DNA of 41,173 nucleotides, from positions 1-41,173 of the IMG/VR virus record IMGVR_UViG_3300020190_000129; one strand, 5' to 3'. Positions 20,520-28,223 of the stretch are shown one piece after another (positions within the stretch are counted from its first letter, which is position 1; each line of letters begins with the position of its first letter). The translations under genes and the position numbers were made by a program. The notes below the pieces were generated by a model. The model had not been told where the DNA came from. It ran no database searches and saw only the letters and a list, made by a program, of their open reading frames with translations. This DNA comes from a virus.

Positions 20520-21344
20520 ATGGCTAAACCAGCCAGCAGAGAAGAACTAAAACAATATTGCCTCAGAAAACTAGGTGCTCCAGTTTTAGAAATAAATGTT
20601 GATGATGATCAACTAGAAGATTTGATTGATGATGCTCTACAATATTTTAATGAGCGTCATTTTGATGGCATGGAAAAACTATATTTGAAGCACAAGTTTA
20701 CAGAGGCAGAACTAGAAAGATTTAGAGAAGAAAACACCATTCATACATCAGATGACGGAAGTGAGTGGGAAGAAAGAAACAACTATATTGAACTTCCAGA
20801 TCATATCGTTGGTATCGAAAGAGTTTTTTCTTTGTCTATGACTGCTCTACGTTCTGACTTTTTTGGATTTGGAAACCAGTATTTCCTGATGGATATGTTT
20901 TCTTTAAACGCTGGTTACTCCTTAGGTAATGTTGATTTAGTTAACTACTATATGTTTAAACAATATTTTGAAACACTCGATATGGTTTTGAACAGTGGTG
21001 CTATTATTCAATGCAGATTTACAAAAAGAAACGGTAAACTTTTTATTGACTACAATCCTAAAGTATTGCAACAAGATAACTACTTTATTGTAGAATGTCA
21101 TCGTCTTCTCAATCCAGCAGATGCACCAAAAGTTTGGAATGATTGGTTTTTAAAAAGATATGTAACTGCATTGTTTAAAAAACAATGGGGTCAAAACTTA
21201 ATCAAGTTCAATGGCGTTCAACTTCCTGGCGGTGTTTCTATTAATGGAAGAGAACTTTTCGAAGATGCACTAAGAGAGATTGATGAGCTAGAAAGCAGAA
21301 TGATTTCTGATTATGAACTTCCACCACTAGACGCAATAGGATAA
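20520..21344 (+). CDS. 13: Neck protein gp13 (head completion)
   Basis: The 274-residue protein has the typical cyanophage gp13 start: MAKPASREELK.YCLRKLGAPVLEINVDDDQ.EDL.DDALQYF..RHFDG (residues 1-50). T4 gp13 is 309 residues; it forms the neck with gp14 and closes the DNA-filled head before tail joining. The start codon directly follows the T-run of a hairpin, and the SD-like GAGG is within the hairpin's right arm, an unusual arrangement that suggests control of translation. gp14 follows after one base, so gp13-14-15-16 form a tightly packed unit. The identification rests on the N-terminal sequence and on gene order. Confidence 0.92.
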   Translation: MAKPASREELKQYCLRKLGAPVLEINVDDDQLEDLIDDALQYFNERHFDGMEKLYLKHKFTEAELERFREENTIHTSDDGSEWEERNNYIELPDHIVGIERVFSLSMTALRSDFFGFGNQYFLMDMFSLNAGYSLGNVDLVNYYMFKQYFETLDMVLNSGAIIQCRFTKRNGKLFIDYNPKVLQQDNYFIVECHRLLNPADAPKVWNDWFLKRYVTALFKKQWGQNLIKFNGVQLPGGVSINGRELFEDALREIDELESRMISDYELPPLDAIG

Positions 21345-21345
21345 T

Positions 21346-22245
21346 ATGTCAAAGAGCGTTTATTTTCCACAATACGGTGGAGTCAATACCGAACAAAGTT
21401 TAGTTCAGGATTTAGTTGATGAACAGATTCATCTGTTTGGAATGGATTTATTTTACATTCCAAAAACTATGTTGATTGATAGAAGTTTGAATGATGTCGT
21501 TTTAAACGAGTTTAGAGAAGCTCATCTTATAGAAATGATGTTAATCAACGTAGAAGGATTTGGTGGTTCTGGCGCAGTTGCGATGAGTAAGTTTGGATTA
21601 AAGTTATCTGATGAAATCACACTTGCTGTATCAAAAAGAAAGTGGTCATTGAAACCAGATTTAATGAGTTCTACATCTGTGCCTGGAAGACCAAATGAAG
21701 GTGATTTAATTTATGTTCCAATGACGAAGAACATTTATGAGATTAAGTTTGTAGAAAGAGAAGTTCCATTTTATCAGTTAGGTAAAAACTATATTTTTGC
21801 TTTGACATGCGAACTACTACAAAATGCGGATAATCTATTTGATACAGGTAATGAGGACATTGATGATTACAAAAAAGAAAACTATGTTTTTCCAGTATAT
21901 CTAAAAGCAGGTGGTGTTGGCAACTATGCTATTGGAGAGCAAGTTCAACAATCATATACTTTAGGCGGTTCATCTGTAGTCGTAACTGCGACTGTTGCCG
22001 CTTGGAATGCCCCAACTAGAAAATTAGATTTAACGTATATCGATGGAGTATTGCAACAAAATGTAGAACTTGAAGGACTAGATAGTAACTCTACGTGGGA
22101 AGTTGAATCATTTTCAACTATTGATTTTGATATCGATAACTTCGATAATGCTCAGAATAAATACTACGAAGATAAAGCCGATGAGATTCTGGACTTTAGT
22201 GAAGGAAATCCATTTGGTGAGTTTGGAGATATGGGAGTATTCTAA
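21346..22245 (+). CDS. 14: Neck protein gp14 (head completion)
   Basis: The 299-residue protein begins SKSVYFPQYGGVNTEQ.L.QDLVDEQI..FGMD..Y.P, a pattern I recognise from T4-like gp14. T4 gp14 is 256 residues; the extra length here lies in the C-terminal half (about residues 185-240), which carries beta-rich sequence. It works with gp13 to form the collar ring between the portal vertex and the tail. AGGATAAT directly upstream of the ATG provides an SD. The stop codon overlaps the gp15 start by one base (TAATG), indicating translational coupling. Confidence 0.9.
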   Translation: MSKSVYFPQYGGVNTEQSLVQDLVDEQIHLFGMDLFYIPKTMLIDRSLNDVVLNEFREAHLIEMMLINVEGFGGSGAVAMSKFGLKLSDEITLAVSKRKWSLKPDLMSSTSVPGRPNEGDLIYVPMTKNIYEIKFVEREVPFYQLGKNYIFALTCELLQNADNLFDTGNEDIDDYKKENYVFPVYLKAGGVGNYAIGEQVQQSYTLGGSSVVVTATVAAWNAPTRKLDLTYIDGVLQQNVELEGLDSNSTWEVESFSTIDFDIDNFDNAQNKYYEDKADEILDFSEGNPFGEFGDMGVF

Positions 22246-23042
22246 TGTTAGGACAATATTATTATCACGAAATCATAAAGAAAAACGTCAAAGCTTTTGG
22301 AACCCTTTTTAATAATATTCAGATTGTTAAAAAAGATCCACAAACAGGTGATGTTATTCGGCAAGAAAAAGTTCCTCTTGCGTATGGACCTAAGAGTAAG
22401 TTCTTAGCCAGACTAGAACAAGATCCAAGTACAGAACGTAAAGTAAGTATTACGATGCCTCGCATCTCTTTTGAGATGACTGATATCACTTATGATTCAT
22501 CTAGAAAAACTTCTCCCATACAAAAATATAAACTGAGTGATACTGGTGAGAGTGTGAAGGTTCAGTATATGCCTGTTCCATATAATCTCAGATTTGAACT
22601 CGGAATACTTTCAAAAACCCAAGATGACGCATTGCAGATTTTAGAACAGATTCTGCCATTTTTTCAACCATCTTTTAATGTGACTATTATGCTCATTCCA
22701 GAAATGGAAGAGAAAAAAGATTTACCAGTAATATTAAATGGTATTTCATATGAAGATGATTATGAAGATGACATGATGCAAAGAAGAAGTATTACGTATA
22801 CTTTAGATTTTACTCTCAAGACTTATATGTATGGTCCTGTTAGTGATGCGGCAATCATTAAAAAAGCAACTGTGTTTGAAAATCTTGGAGATTTTAATGA
22901 ACATCGCAGATTTCTCAAGTATGAGGTTACTCCAGAAGCTATTACTGATTTAAATAATGATGGAGTTATTGATTCGACAGATGATAGCTTACTCATGCCA
23001 GACGATGACTTTGGATTCAATGAAGGCATTACACTACTATGA
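22245..23042 (+). CDS. 15: Proximal tail sheath stabiliser gp15
   Basis: The 265-residue product is close to the 272 of T4 gp15. It begins MLGQYYYHEIIKK.V.AFGTLFN and includes VPLAYGPK.KFLAR, typical of T4-like gp15. In T4 a gp15 hexamer caps the contracted or extended sheath and joins the tail to the neck. It overlaps gp14 by one base and gp16 by four (ATGA). The C-terminal part (about residues 240-258) contains DLNNDGVIDSTDD, a dockerin- or EF-hand-like acidic calcium-binding pattern; this may be functional or only a loop. Identity is supported by sequence and by position. Confidence 0.9.
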   Translation: MLGQYYYHEIIKKNVKAFGTLFNNIQIVKKDPQTGDVIRQEKVPLAYGPKSKFLARLEQDPSTERKVSITMPRISFEMTDITYDSSRKTSPIQKYKLSDTGESVKVQYMPVPYNLRFELGILSKTQDDALQILEQILPFFQPSFNVTIMLIPEMEEKKDLPVILNGISYEDDYEDDMMQRRSITYTLDFTLKTYMYGPVSDAAIIKKATVFENLGDFNEHRRFLKYEVTPEAITDLNNDGVIDSTDDSLLMPDDDFGFNEGITLL

Positions 23043-23452
23043 ACGAGTTTGAAAAAAATATGGAAGAAATCTTTGAGATTGATATAGCACCTATAGAAAA
23101 AACTACTGAAATGATTACGCAAGCAAATAGTGAAGTATCTGTTGATGCCAACAAAGATTATGAATATACCAGAGGAGAGTTATACAGGCTCATCTCACAG
23201 GGTCAGGAAGCGGTTCAGGGAGCGTTAGAGGTCGCACAGGAGTCTGGGCACCCTAGGGCGTATGAGGTCGCTGTGAACGCTATGAAGCAGGTCTCAGACA
23301 TGACTGACAAACTGATAGACCTTCAGCATAAAATGAAGAATCTCGGTAAAGAAGATAAGAAATCAACTCCAACTACTGTCAATAATACTATGTTTATTGG
23401 CACAACTGCAGATCTTCAGAAGATGATTAAAGATGCTGCTAAGAATAAATAG
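23039..23452 (+). CDS. 16: Terminase small subunit gp16 (DNA packaging)
   Basis: The 137-residue protein has an acidic N-terminus, then the helical segment YEYTRGELYRLI.QGQEA..GALEVAQES.HPRAYEV (about residues 41-78), characteristic of the T4-like small terminase family, and a second helix MTDKLIDLQHKMKNL (about 88-102). T4 gp16 is 164 residues; it forms ring oligomers, regulates gp17 and helps start headful packaging. Expression is coupled to gp15 through an ATGA overlap. Bases about 23200-23290 are noticeably richer in G and C than the flanks. The large subunit does not follow directly: three small genes come between. Confidence 0.88.
   Translation: MNEFEKNMEEIFEIDIAPIEKTTEMITQANSEVSVDANKDYEYTRGELYRLISQGQEAVQGALEVAQESGHPRAYEVAVNAMKQVSDMTDKLIDLQHKMKNLGKEDKKSTPTTVNNTMFIGTTADLQKMIKDAAKNK
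23444..23451 (+). promoter_or_regulatory. Possible late promoter AATAAATA
   Basis: The octamer overlaps the last codons of gp16 and lies 21 bases before the ATG at 23473, the usual spacing for this phage. It is within coding sequence, so a chance match is possible. Confidence 0.45.
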
Positions 23453-23472
23453 AAAATAAACGGTAAGTAATA

Positions 23473-23748
23473 ATGAGATTAAAGATTTTAGGAACGGAAG
23501 TAGCACTTCCAACTACATCAGGCACAGCAACTACTGTTGGTGGAGCAGTAGAAGTTCGTCTTGTACATGATGCTGGCGGCAATCAAACACATTTAATAAC
23601 CATCACTGATGGAGAAGCATCACCAACAACGGTAGCAACTTTTAGTATGACTCCAAGTGAATCTTTAGTAATCAGAAAACTACCTACTCAAAAAATCTAT
23701 GCATCAAATGATGATGTAAGAGCTGTAGCAGTTTCGTATCAATCATGA
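23473..23748 (+). CDS. Small beta-rich protein of unknown function
   Basis: The 91-residue protein starts MRLKILGTEVALPTTSG.AT and contains LVHDAGGNQTHLITITDG (about residues 31-48) and VIRKLPTQKIYASND. It looks like a compact all-beta protein without cysteines, signal peptide or membrane segment. Small proteins of this kind lie near the gp16-gp17 genes of related cyanophages, and I suspect a virion or decoration component, but the function is unknown. It may have its own late promoter and is coupled to the next gene by an ATGA overlap at 23745-23748. Confidence 0.7.
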   Translation: MRLKILGTEVALPTTSGTATTVGGAVEVRLVHDAGGNQTHLITITDGEASPTTVATFSMTPSESLVIRKLPTQKIYASNDDVRAVAVSYQS

Positions 23749-24248
23749 AAACTTTTAAACAACTCAAAGAATCACTTTCAGAAAATCATGTAGCAGTTGC
23801 CATGGGCAGAGAGATTGATGATGAAGGCGGAATGATTATGAGTCAACTAGACACGATTGATAACGCAGTGCAGCGTCTACGTGGTGTAGTGCAAGACCCT
23901 AAGATGCAACTTCCTGGTTGGGTTCAATCCAAAGTCACTCTTGCTTGCGACTACATTGATACTGCTGCCGATTATATGACTAGTAAGACTGAAGAGTATG
24001 TTGCTGAGGGGGCTGCTTGGACTAAAAAATCGGGTAAAAATTCCGAAGGTGGTTTAAATGAAAAGGGAAGAAAATCTTACGAGCGTGAGAATCCTGGAAG
24101 CGACCTTAAGGCACCTTCAAAAAAGGTTGGAAATCCCCGTAGGAAGAGTTTCTGTGCAAGAATGAAAGGTATGCGTAAGAGACAAAAAGATAGCAATAAC
24201 ACTGGAGAAGACCGTCTATCTAAATCGCTTCGTGCGTGGAACTGCTGA
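23745..24248 (+). CDS. DUF6321-like basic C-terminal domain protein
   Basis: Two parts are visible in 167 residues. Residues 1-87 form a helical domain (MKTFKQLKESLS..., MSQLDTIDNAVQRL, VTLACDYIDTAADYM). From about 90 the sequence GAAWTKKSGKN..GGLNEKGRKSYERENPGSDLKAP, then RKSFCARMKGM, and a final LSKSLRAWNC match what I know as DUF6321, a small domain widespread in marine phages. This tail is strongly basic and could bind nucleic acid; its function is unknown. It is translationally coupled to the 23473 gene, and a sigma70-like promoter follows it. Confidence 0.75.
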   Translation: MKTFKQLKESLSENHVAVAMGREIDDEGGMIMSQLDTIDNAVQRLRGVVQDPKMQLPGWVQSKVTLACDYIDTAADYMTSKTEEYVAEGAAWTKKSGKNSEGGLNEKGRKSYERENPGSDLKAPSKKVGNPRRKSFCARMKGMRKRQKDSNNTGEDRLSKSLRAWNC

Positions 24249-24279
24249 CATTTCTCCACAAAACCATATCATTTGTTAC

Positions 24280-24307
24280 TTAACAAACATTCTTTTTCAT
24301 ATATAAT
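24280..24307 (+). promoter_or_regulatory. Sigma70-like promoter (TTAACA-N16-TATAAT)
   Basis: The -35 TTAACA (24280-24285) and perfect -10 TATAAT (24302-24307) are separated by 16 bases, and the ATG at 24334 is 26 bases after the -10. A perfect inverted repeat TTTGTTA-CT-TAACAAA (24272-24287) overlaps the -35 and could be an operator. Confidence 0.65.
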
Positions 24308-24333
24308 ATCATTACAATATCAAGCTAAGACAC

Positions 24334-24573
24334 ATGGATACTAAAACCTGCCCCAAATGCGGGGCGTGCTGGATTGGTGGTCAGCATTTTTGGTCTGGCA
24401 CTACCAAGAAAGGCAGCGAGACAGAGCTTGCTAGTTTAGTTTGTGATAACAAAAGAATGAATGATGACAGATGCATCAACCCAGCAAAAGGAACAACAGC
24501 GGGTGATGGTTGGAAAAAAAGGTTAAATACATTTAAGAGTTTAGAAAGAGATTTAGAAAAAACAAATGAGTGA
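24334..24573 (+). CDS. Small cysteine-rich (zinc-ribbon-like) protein upstream of terminase
   Basis: The 79-residue protein begins with CPKCGACW (C6 and C9, plus C12) and has further cysteines at about 37 and 47 (VCDNKRM, DRCINP), a spacing compatible with a single zinc-binding site. The C-terminal third is charged and helical. I do not recognise the family. It is the first gene after a sigma70-like promoter and overlaps the gp17 start by eight bases, so it is likely to be co-expressed with the packaging motor. A regulatory or DNA-contacting role is only a guess. Confidence 0.7.
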   Translation: MDTKTCPKCGACWIGGQHFWSGTTKKGSETELASLVCDNKRMNDDRCINPAKGTTAGDGWKKRLNTFKSLERDLEKTNE

Positions 24574-26227
24574 TGCAGTATATCTTGGTAATCCTAATCT
24601 AAAAAAAGCGAATACCGCTATTAGTTTTACAAAGGAACAAGTTGAAGAGTTCATCAAATGTAAAGATGACCCAGTTTACTTCGCAAGAAACTATGTAAAG
24701 ATTATCTCACTGGATGAGGGTCTTGTTCCTTTTGACATGTATGATTTCCAAGAGCAACTCATTTCAAACTTCCACGAGAATAGATTTAATATTGCAAAAC
24801 TTCCAAGACAGACAGGAAAATCTACAACCGTTATTTCCTATCTGTTGCATTATGCTGTCTTTAATGACAACACCAAGATTGCTATTCTTGCAAACAAAGC
24901 AGAAACGTCAAGAGAACTTCTATCACGTTTGCAGTTGGCATATGAGAATCTACCCAAGTGGATGCAGCAAGGTATTATAGCATGGAACAAAGGTTCGATG
25001 GAACTGGATAATGGTTCCAAGATTATAGCAGCATCTACTTCATCATCCGCTGTTCGAGGTAACTCTTTCAACATCATCTTCCTTGACGAGTTTGCGTTCG
25101 TTCCAAACCACATTGCCGAGCAGTTCTTCTCCTCTGTATATCCTACCATCTCGTCTGGTAAGAAGACAAAGGTGATTATTATTTCTACCCCACAGGGTAT
25201 GAATATGTTCTACAAGCTATGGCATGACGCAGAGCGTGAGAAGAACGGTTACGTGCCCCTGGAAGTGCATTGGAGTCAAGTTCCTGGCAGAGATGCCAAG
25301 TGGAAGGAAGAGACCATTAGAAACACCTCAGAGAGGCAGTTTACACAAGAGTTTGAATGTGAGTTCTTGGGATCGGTTGATACTCTTATCACGGCGTCTA
25401 AGCTGCGCTCTATGGTTTATGATGACCCATTGCATACTAACAAGGGATTGTCTGTTTACGAGGACGTAATAGATGACCATGATTATATTATGACCGTTGA
25501 CGTATCCCGTGGAACCAACAATGATTACTCCGCTTTTGTTGTATTTGATATTACCACTCTACCTTGGAAGGTAGTTGCCAAGTATCGAAACAATGAAATC
25601 AAACCAATCCTGTTTCCTAACATTATTGAGCAAGTTGCCAAAAACTATAACAAGGCATACATTTTAGCAGAAGTCAATGACATTGGAGAACAGGTCACAA
25701 ATATTCTTCACTATGACTTGGAGTATCCCAACATTCTGATGTGTGCTATGCGAGGTAGAGCAGGTCAGATTGTGGGTCAAGGATTCTCTGGCACCAAATC
25801 TCAGATGGGGTTGAAGATGTCTAAGGTGACTAAAAAAGTTGGGTGCTCAAACCTCAAGACATTGATTGAAGATGATAAGTTATTAATATCTGATTATGAA
25901 ATCATCAGTGAGTTGACAACATTCATTCAAAAAAATCAATCGTTTGAAGCTGATGACGGATACAATGATGACCTCGTGATGTGTCTGGTTCTTTTTGCGT
26001 GGTTGGCAGTTCAACCTTACTTTAGGGAGATGACTGATAATGATGTTCGTAAGAGAATCTACGAAGAACAGAAGAATCAGATTGAACAAGACATGGCACC
26101 GTTTGGATTTATATCAGATGGTATTATAGACGCCGAAGAAAAGTTTGTAGATGAAGATGGAAACATTTGGTATACCGATGGTTATGGAAATCCTTATGCA
26201 GATGTAGAGTACATGTTGGGATTCTAA
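24566..26227 (+). CDS. 17: Terminase large subunit gp17 (packaging ATPase-nuclease)
   Basis: The 553-residue motor protein has all expected landmarks. The ATPase domain carries Walker A PRQTGKST (residues 80-87), Walker B IIFLDE (170-175, with D174 and E175) and the coupling motif ISTPQG (206-211). The RNase H-like nuclease domain starts with VDVSRGTNNDYSAF (D312), has LAEVND (E369, D372) and ends with YNDDLV (D468 and D469), giving the acidic metal-binding set. T4 gp17 is 610 residues. It pumps DNA through the gp20 portal and cuts the concatemer. No late octamer precedes it closely; transcription probably comes from the sigma70-like promoter at 24280 or by read-through. Confidence 0.97.
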   Translation: MSDAVYLGNPNLKKANTAISFTKEQVEEFIKCKDDPVYFARNYVKIISLDEGLVPFDMYDFQEQLISNFHENRFNIAKLPRQTGKSTTVISYLLHYAVFNDNTKIAILANKAETSRELLSRLQLAYENLPKWMQQGIIAWNKGSMELDNGSKIIAASTSSSAVRGNSFNIIFLDEFAFVPNHIAEQFFSSVYPTISSGKKTKVIIISTPQGMNMFYKLWHDAEREKNGYVPLEVHWSQVPGRDAKWKEETIRNTSERQFTQEFECEFLGSVDTLITASKLRSMVYDDPLHTNKGLSVYEDVIDDHDYIMTVDVSRGTNNDYSAFVVFDITTLPWKVVAKYRNNEIKPILFPNIIEQVAKNYNKAYILAEVNDIGEQVTNILHYDLEYPNILMCAMRGRAGQIVGQGFSGTKSQMGLKMSKVTKKVGCSNLKTLIEDDKLLISDYEIISELTTFIQKNQSFEADDGYNDDLVMCLVLFAWLAVQPYFREMTDNDVRKRIYEEQKNQIEQDMAPFGFISDGIIDAEEKFVDEDGNIWYTDGYGNPYADVEYMLGF

Positions 26228-26460
26228 TGGAACAAGAAGATCAGTTTTCTCTAGAGATAGAACACTTGCTTTTCAAAGAAAGAACTTGTAAAGTTTGTGG
26301 AGAAACCAAAGATCTTTTATCGGATTTTTATTTAACTAGAAAATCAAAAAGATATTTGCCATCTTCATATTCATATGAGTGTAAAGATTGCACCGTAAAT
26401 AGAATACTTTCTAAAAGAACCAAAACCATACATAAAGAATATGAATACCCTGACTGGTGA
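26227..26460 (+). CDS. Small two-CxxC (zinc-binding, HNH-like) protein
   Basis: The start is taken at ATG 26227, which overlaps the gp17 stop by one base (TAATG); the frame is open further upstream only because it runs through gp17. The 77-residue product contains CKVCGETKDLLSDFY (C20 and C23 approximately) and CKDC about 33 residues later. These paired CxxC units resemble the zinc-binding part of small phage HNH-like or recombination endonuclease VII-like proteins, but no clear catalytic His-Asn-His set is present. The function is unknown. It is coupled to gp17 and precedes the sheath gene. Confidence 0.75.
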   Translation: MEQEDQFSLEIEHLLFKERTCKVCGETKDLLSDFYLTRKSKRYLPSSYSYECKDCTVNRILSKRTKTIHKEYEYPDW

Positions 26461-26463
26461 CTA

Positions 26464-26483
26464 GTTCATGCATCGTTCATGCA
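26464..26483 (+). repeat. Two 9-bp direct repeats (GTTCATGCA) upstream of gp18
   Basis: Identical copies at 26464-26472 and 26475-26483 are separated by two bases and lie 29 bases ahead of the late promoter. This may be a regulator-binding site or chance. Confidence 0.5.
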
Positions 26484-26511
26484 AAAATTCTCGATTTGAA
26501 ATACTCATTTT

Positions 26512-26519
26512 CATAAATA
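26512..26519 (+). promoter_or_regulatory. Late promoter CATAAATA for gp18
   Basis: The octamer is 41 bases before the gp18 ATG, in a non-coding gap of 100 bases, and a strong GAGGAG SD follows. Confidence 0.7.
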
Positions 26520-26560
26520 CTTTTAGATTAAAATGAACTACTTTTCACGAGGAGAAAAAC

Positions 26561-28189
26561 ATGGCAGGTCAAGTATCACCTGGAATTGTTCTTAGAGAGC
26601 GTGATTTAACAGCACAAACTATCGTCAATACTCAAGCAAATACAGCAGCACTTGTAGGTTTGTTTGAGAAAGGACCAGTTGGCGTTATTACTAATATTGC
26701 ATCAGAAAGAGAACTTCTAGACGTATTTGGGGGACCAAATACAAGTAACCACGAAGATTGGTTTACAGCTTCAACTTTTCTATCATATGGCGGACAACTA
26801 TTGATTGTTCGTATAGCACCATCAGATTCCGAAAATGCTACTGATAATGGAACTGGTGTATTGATTGCATCAAAAGATCAATACGAAGCACAATACACAA
26901 CATACAACTGGAAGTTTGCTGCAAGAACAGCTGGAGCATGGGGCAACAATCTAAAAGTTGTTATTGTAGATTACACTGCAGATTATGCAGATGCTGTTCT
27001 TTACGAAGACAACAACGGAAATGATGTAATGTGGTCAGCATTTGCTCCTGATTTTTCTTTTGCGGCAAATAATACATGCCACGTTGCCGTCTTAAATGAT
27101 GAAAACGAAGTATTGGAACTATATCAATATGTTTCTACGAATGAATCTGCATTAGATTCTGAAGGTGGTTCGATCTATTATGTAAATGTTTTAAAAAATA
27201 GATCACGTTATGTATATGCAGGAGACAACTTCACTTTAGTAAATGGAAAAGGCACTTTCAATCTAAGTGGTGGAACTGATGATTACACTGCTTCTGTTGC
27301 AGATTACACTGATGGTTATGACGTATTTTCTGATACCGAAGCAATCGACATTAATTTCATTCTAACTGGCGGCAGTCTTTCGACACAAAATGATACAGTA
27401 ACTAAAGCTCAAGCTGCAATCGCCCTTGCAACAGGAAGAAAAGATTGCATCACCTTTGTTTCCCCATATAGAAATTTTGTTGGGTTAGCATCTGCATCAG
27501 ATCAAAGAGATGCTATTATCGCATACTTTAATCAACTCGGCACTAGTAACTCATATACTATTTTTGATAGTGGATATAAGTATGTTTACGATAGATACAA
27601 TGATGTTTATCGTTACGTACCTTGCTGTGGAGATGTAGCTGGTCTTTGTGTACAAACTTCAGAAACATTAGAAGATTGGTATTCGCCTGCTGGAACACAA
27701 AGAGGCAATCTTAAAAACGTAGTTAAGTTAGCATATGTTCCAGGTAAAACCGATAGAGATAAACTCTACCAGAAAAGAATCAACCCAATCACTTCTTTTG
27801 CTGGACAAGGTGTAGTTTTATTCGGTGACAAAACTGCTTTAGCAACGCCTAGTGCATTTGATCGCATTAATGTTCGTCGTCTTTTCTTAGCTATCGAAAG
27901 AAGAATAGGAAATCTAGCAAAAAATGTTTTATTTGAACTAAACGATGAATCAACTAGAGCAACATTTTCAAATGCTGTAAGCTCATACCTCACAGAAGTA
28001 AAAGCAAAGCGTGGCGTTACCGACTTCTTAGTTGTTTGTGACGATTCCAATAATACTCCTGATGTGATTGATAGAAATGAGTTTGTTGCTGACATTTATG
28101 TAAAACCAACCAGATCTATTAACTTCATTACTCTTACTTTTGTTGCCACTCGCACTGGCGTATCATTCTCTGAAGTTGTTGGTAGATAA
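26561..28189 (+). CDS. 18: Tail sheath protein gp18
   Basis: The 542-residue protein begins MAGQVSPGIVLRERDLT and continues ANTAALVG.FEKGPVG....I.SE.EL...FG.P, the hallmark of contractile sheath proteins. The conserved C-terminal core includes INPI.SF.GQGVVLFGDKT (about 409-428), NVRRLF.AIERRI and the final FITLTFVATRTGVSF, which forms the inter-subunit strand exchange in T4. It is shorter than T4 gp18 (659), mainly through smaller protruding domains, as in other cyanophages. It forms the contractile outer tail tube. It has its own late promoter and a GAGGAG SD, in keeping with high expression. Confidence 0.96.
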   Translation: MAGQVSPGIVLRERDLTAQTIVNTQANTAALVGLFEKGPVGVITNIASERELLDVFGGPNTSNHEDWFTASTFLSYGGQLLIVRIAPSDSENATDNGTGVLIASKDQYEAQYTTYNWKFAARTAGAWGNNLKVVIVDYTADYADAVLYEDNNGNDVMWSAFAPDFSFAANNTCHVAVLNDENEVLELYQYVSTNESALDSEGGSIYYVNVLKNRSRYVYAGDNFTLVNGKGTFNLSGGTDDYTASVADYTDGYDVFSDTEAIDINFILTGGSLSTQNDTVTKAQAAIALATGRKDCITFVSPYRNFVGLASASDQRDAIIAYFNQLGTSNSYTIFDSGYKYVYDRYNDVYRYVPCCGDVAGLCVQTSETLEDWYSPAGTQRGNLKNVVKLAYVPGKTDRDKLYQKRINPITSFAGQGVVLFGDKTALATPSAFDRINVRRLFLAIERRIGNLAKNVLFELNDESTRATFSNAVSSYLTEVKAKRGVTDFLVVCDDSNNTPDVIDRNEFVADIYVKPTRSINFITLTFVATRTGVSFSEVVGR

Positions 28190-28223
28190 TAAAAATCATT
28201 CTAGTTTTACGAGGTAACAAAAA

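Noticed and set aside
26167-26226. An earlier start for the two-CxxC gene at 26167
   Set aside because: It would lie wholly inside gp17; the TAATG overlap at 26225-26229 is the usual coupling form in this genome.
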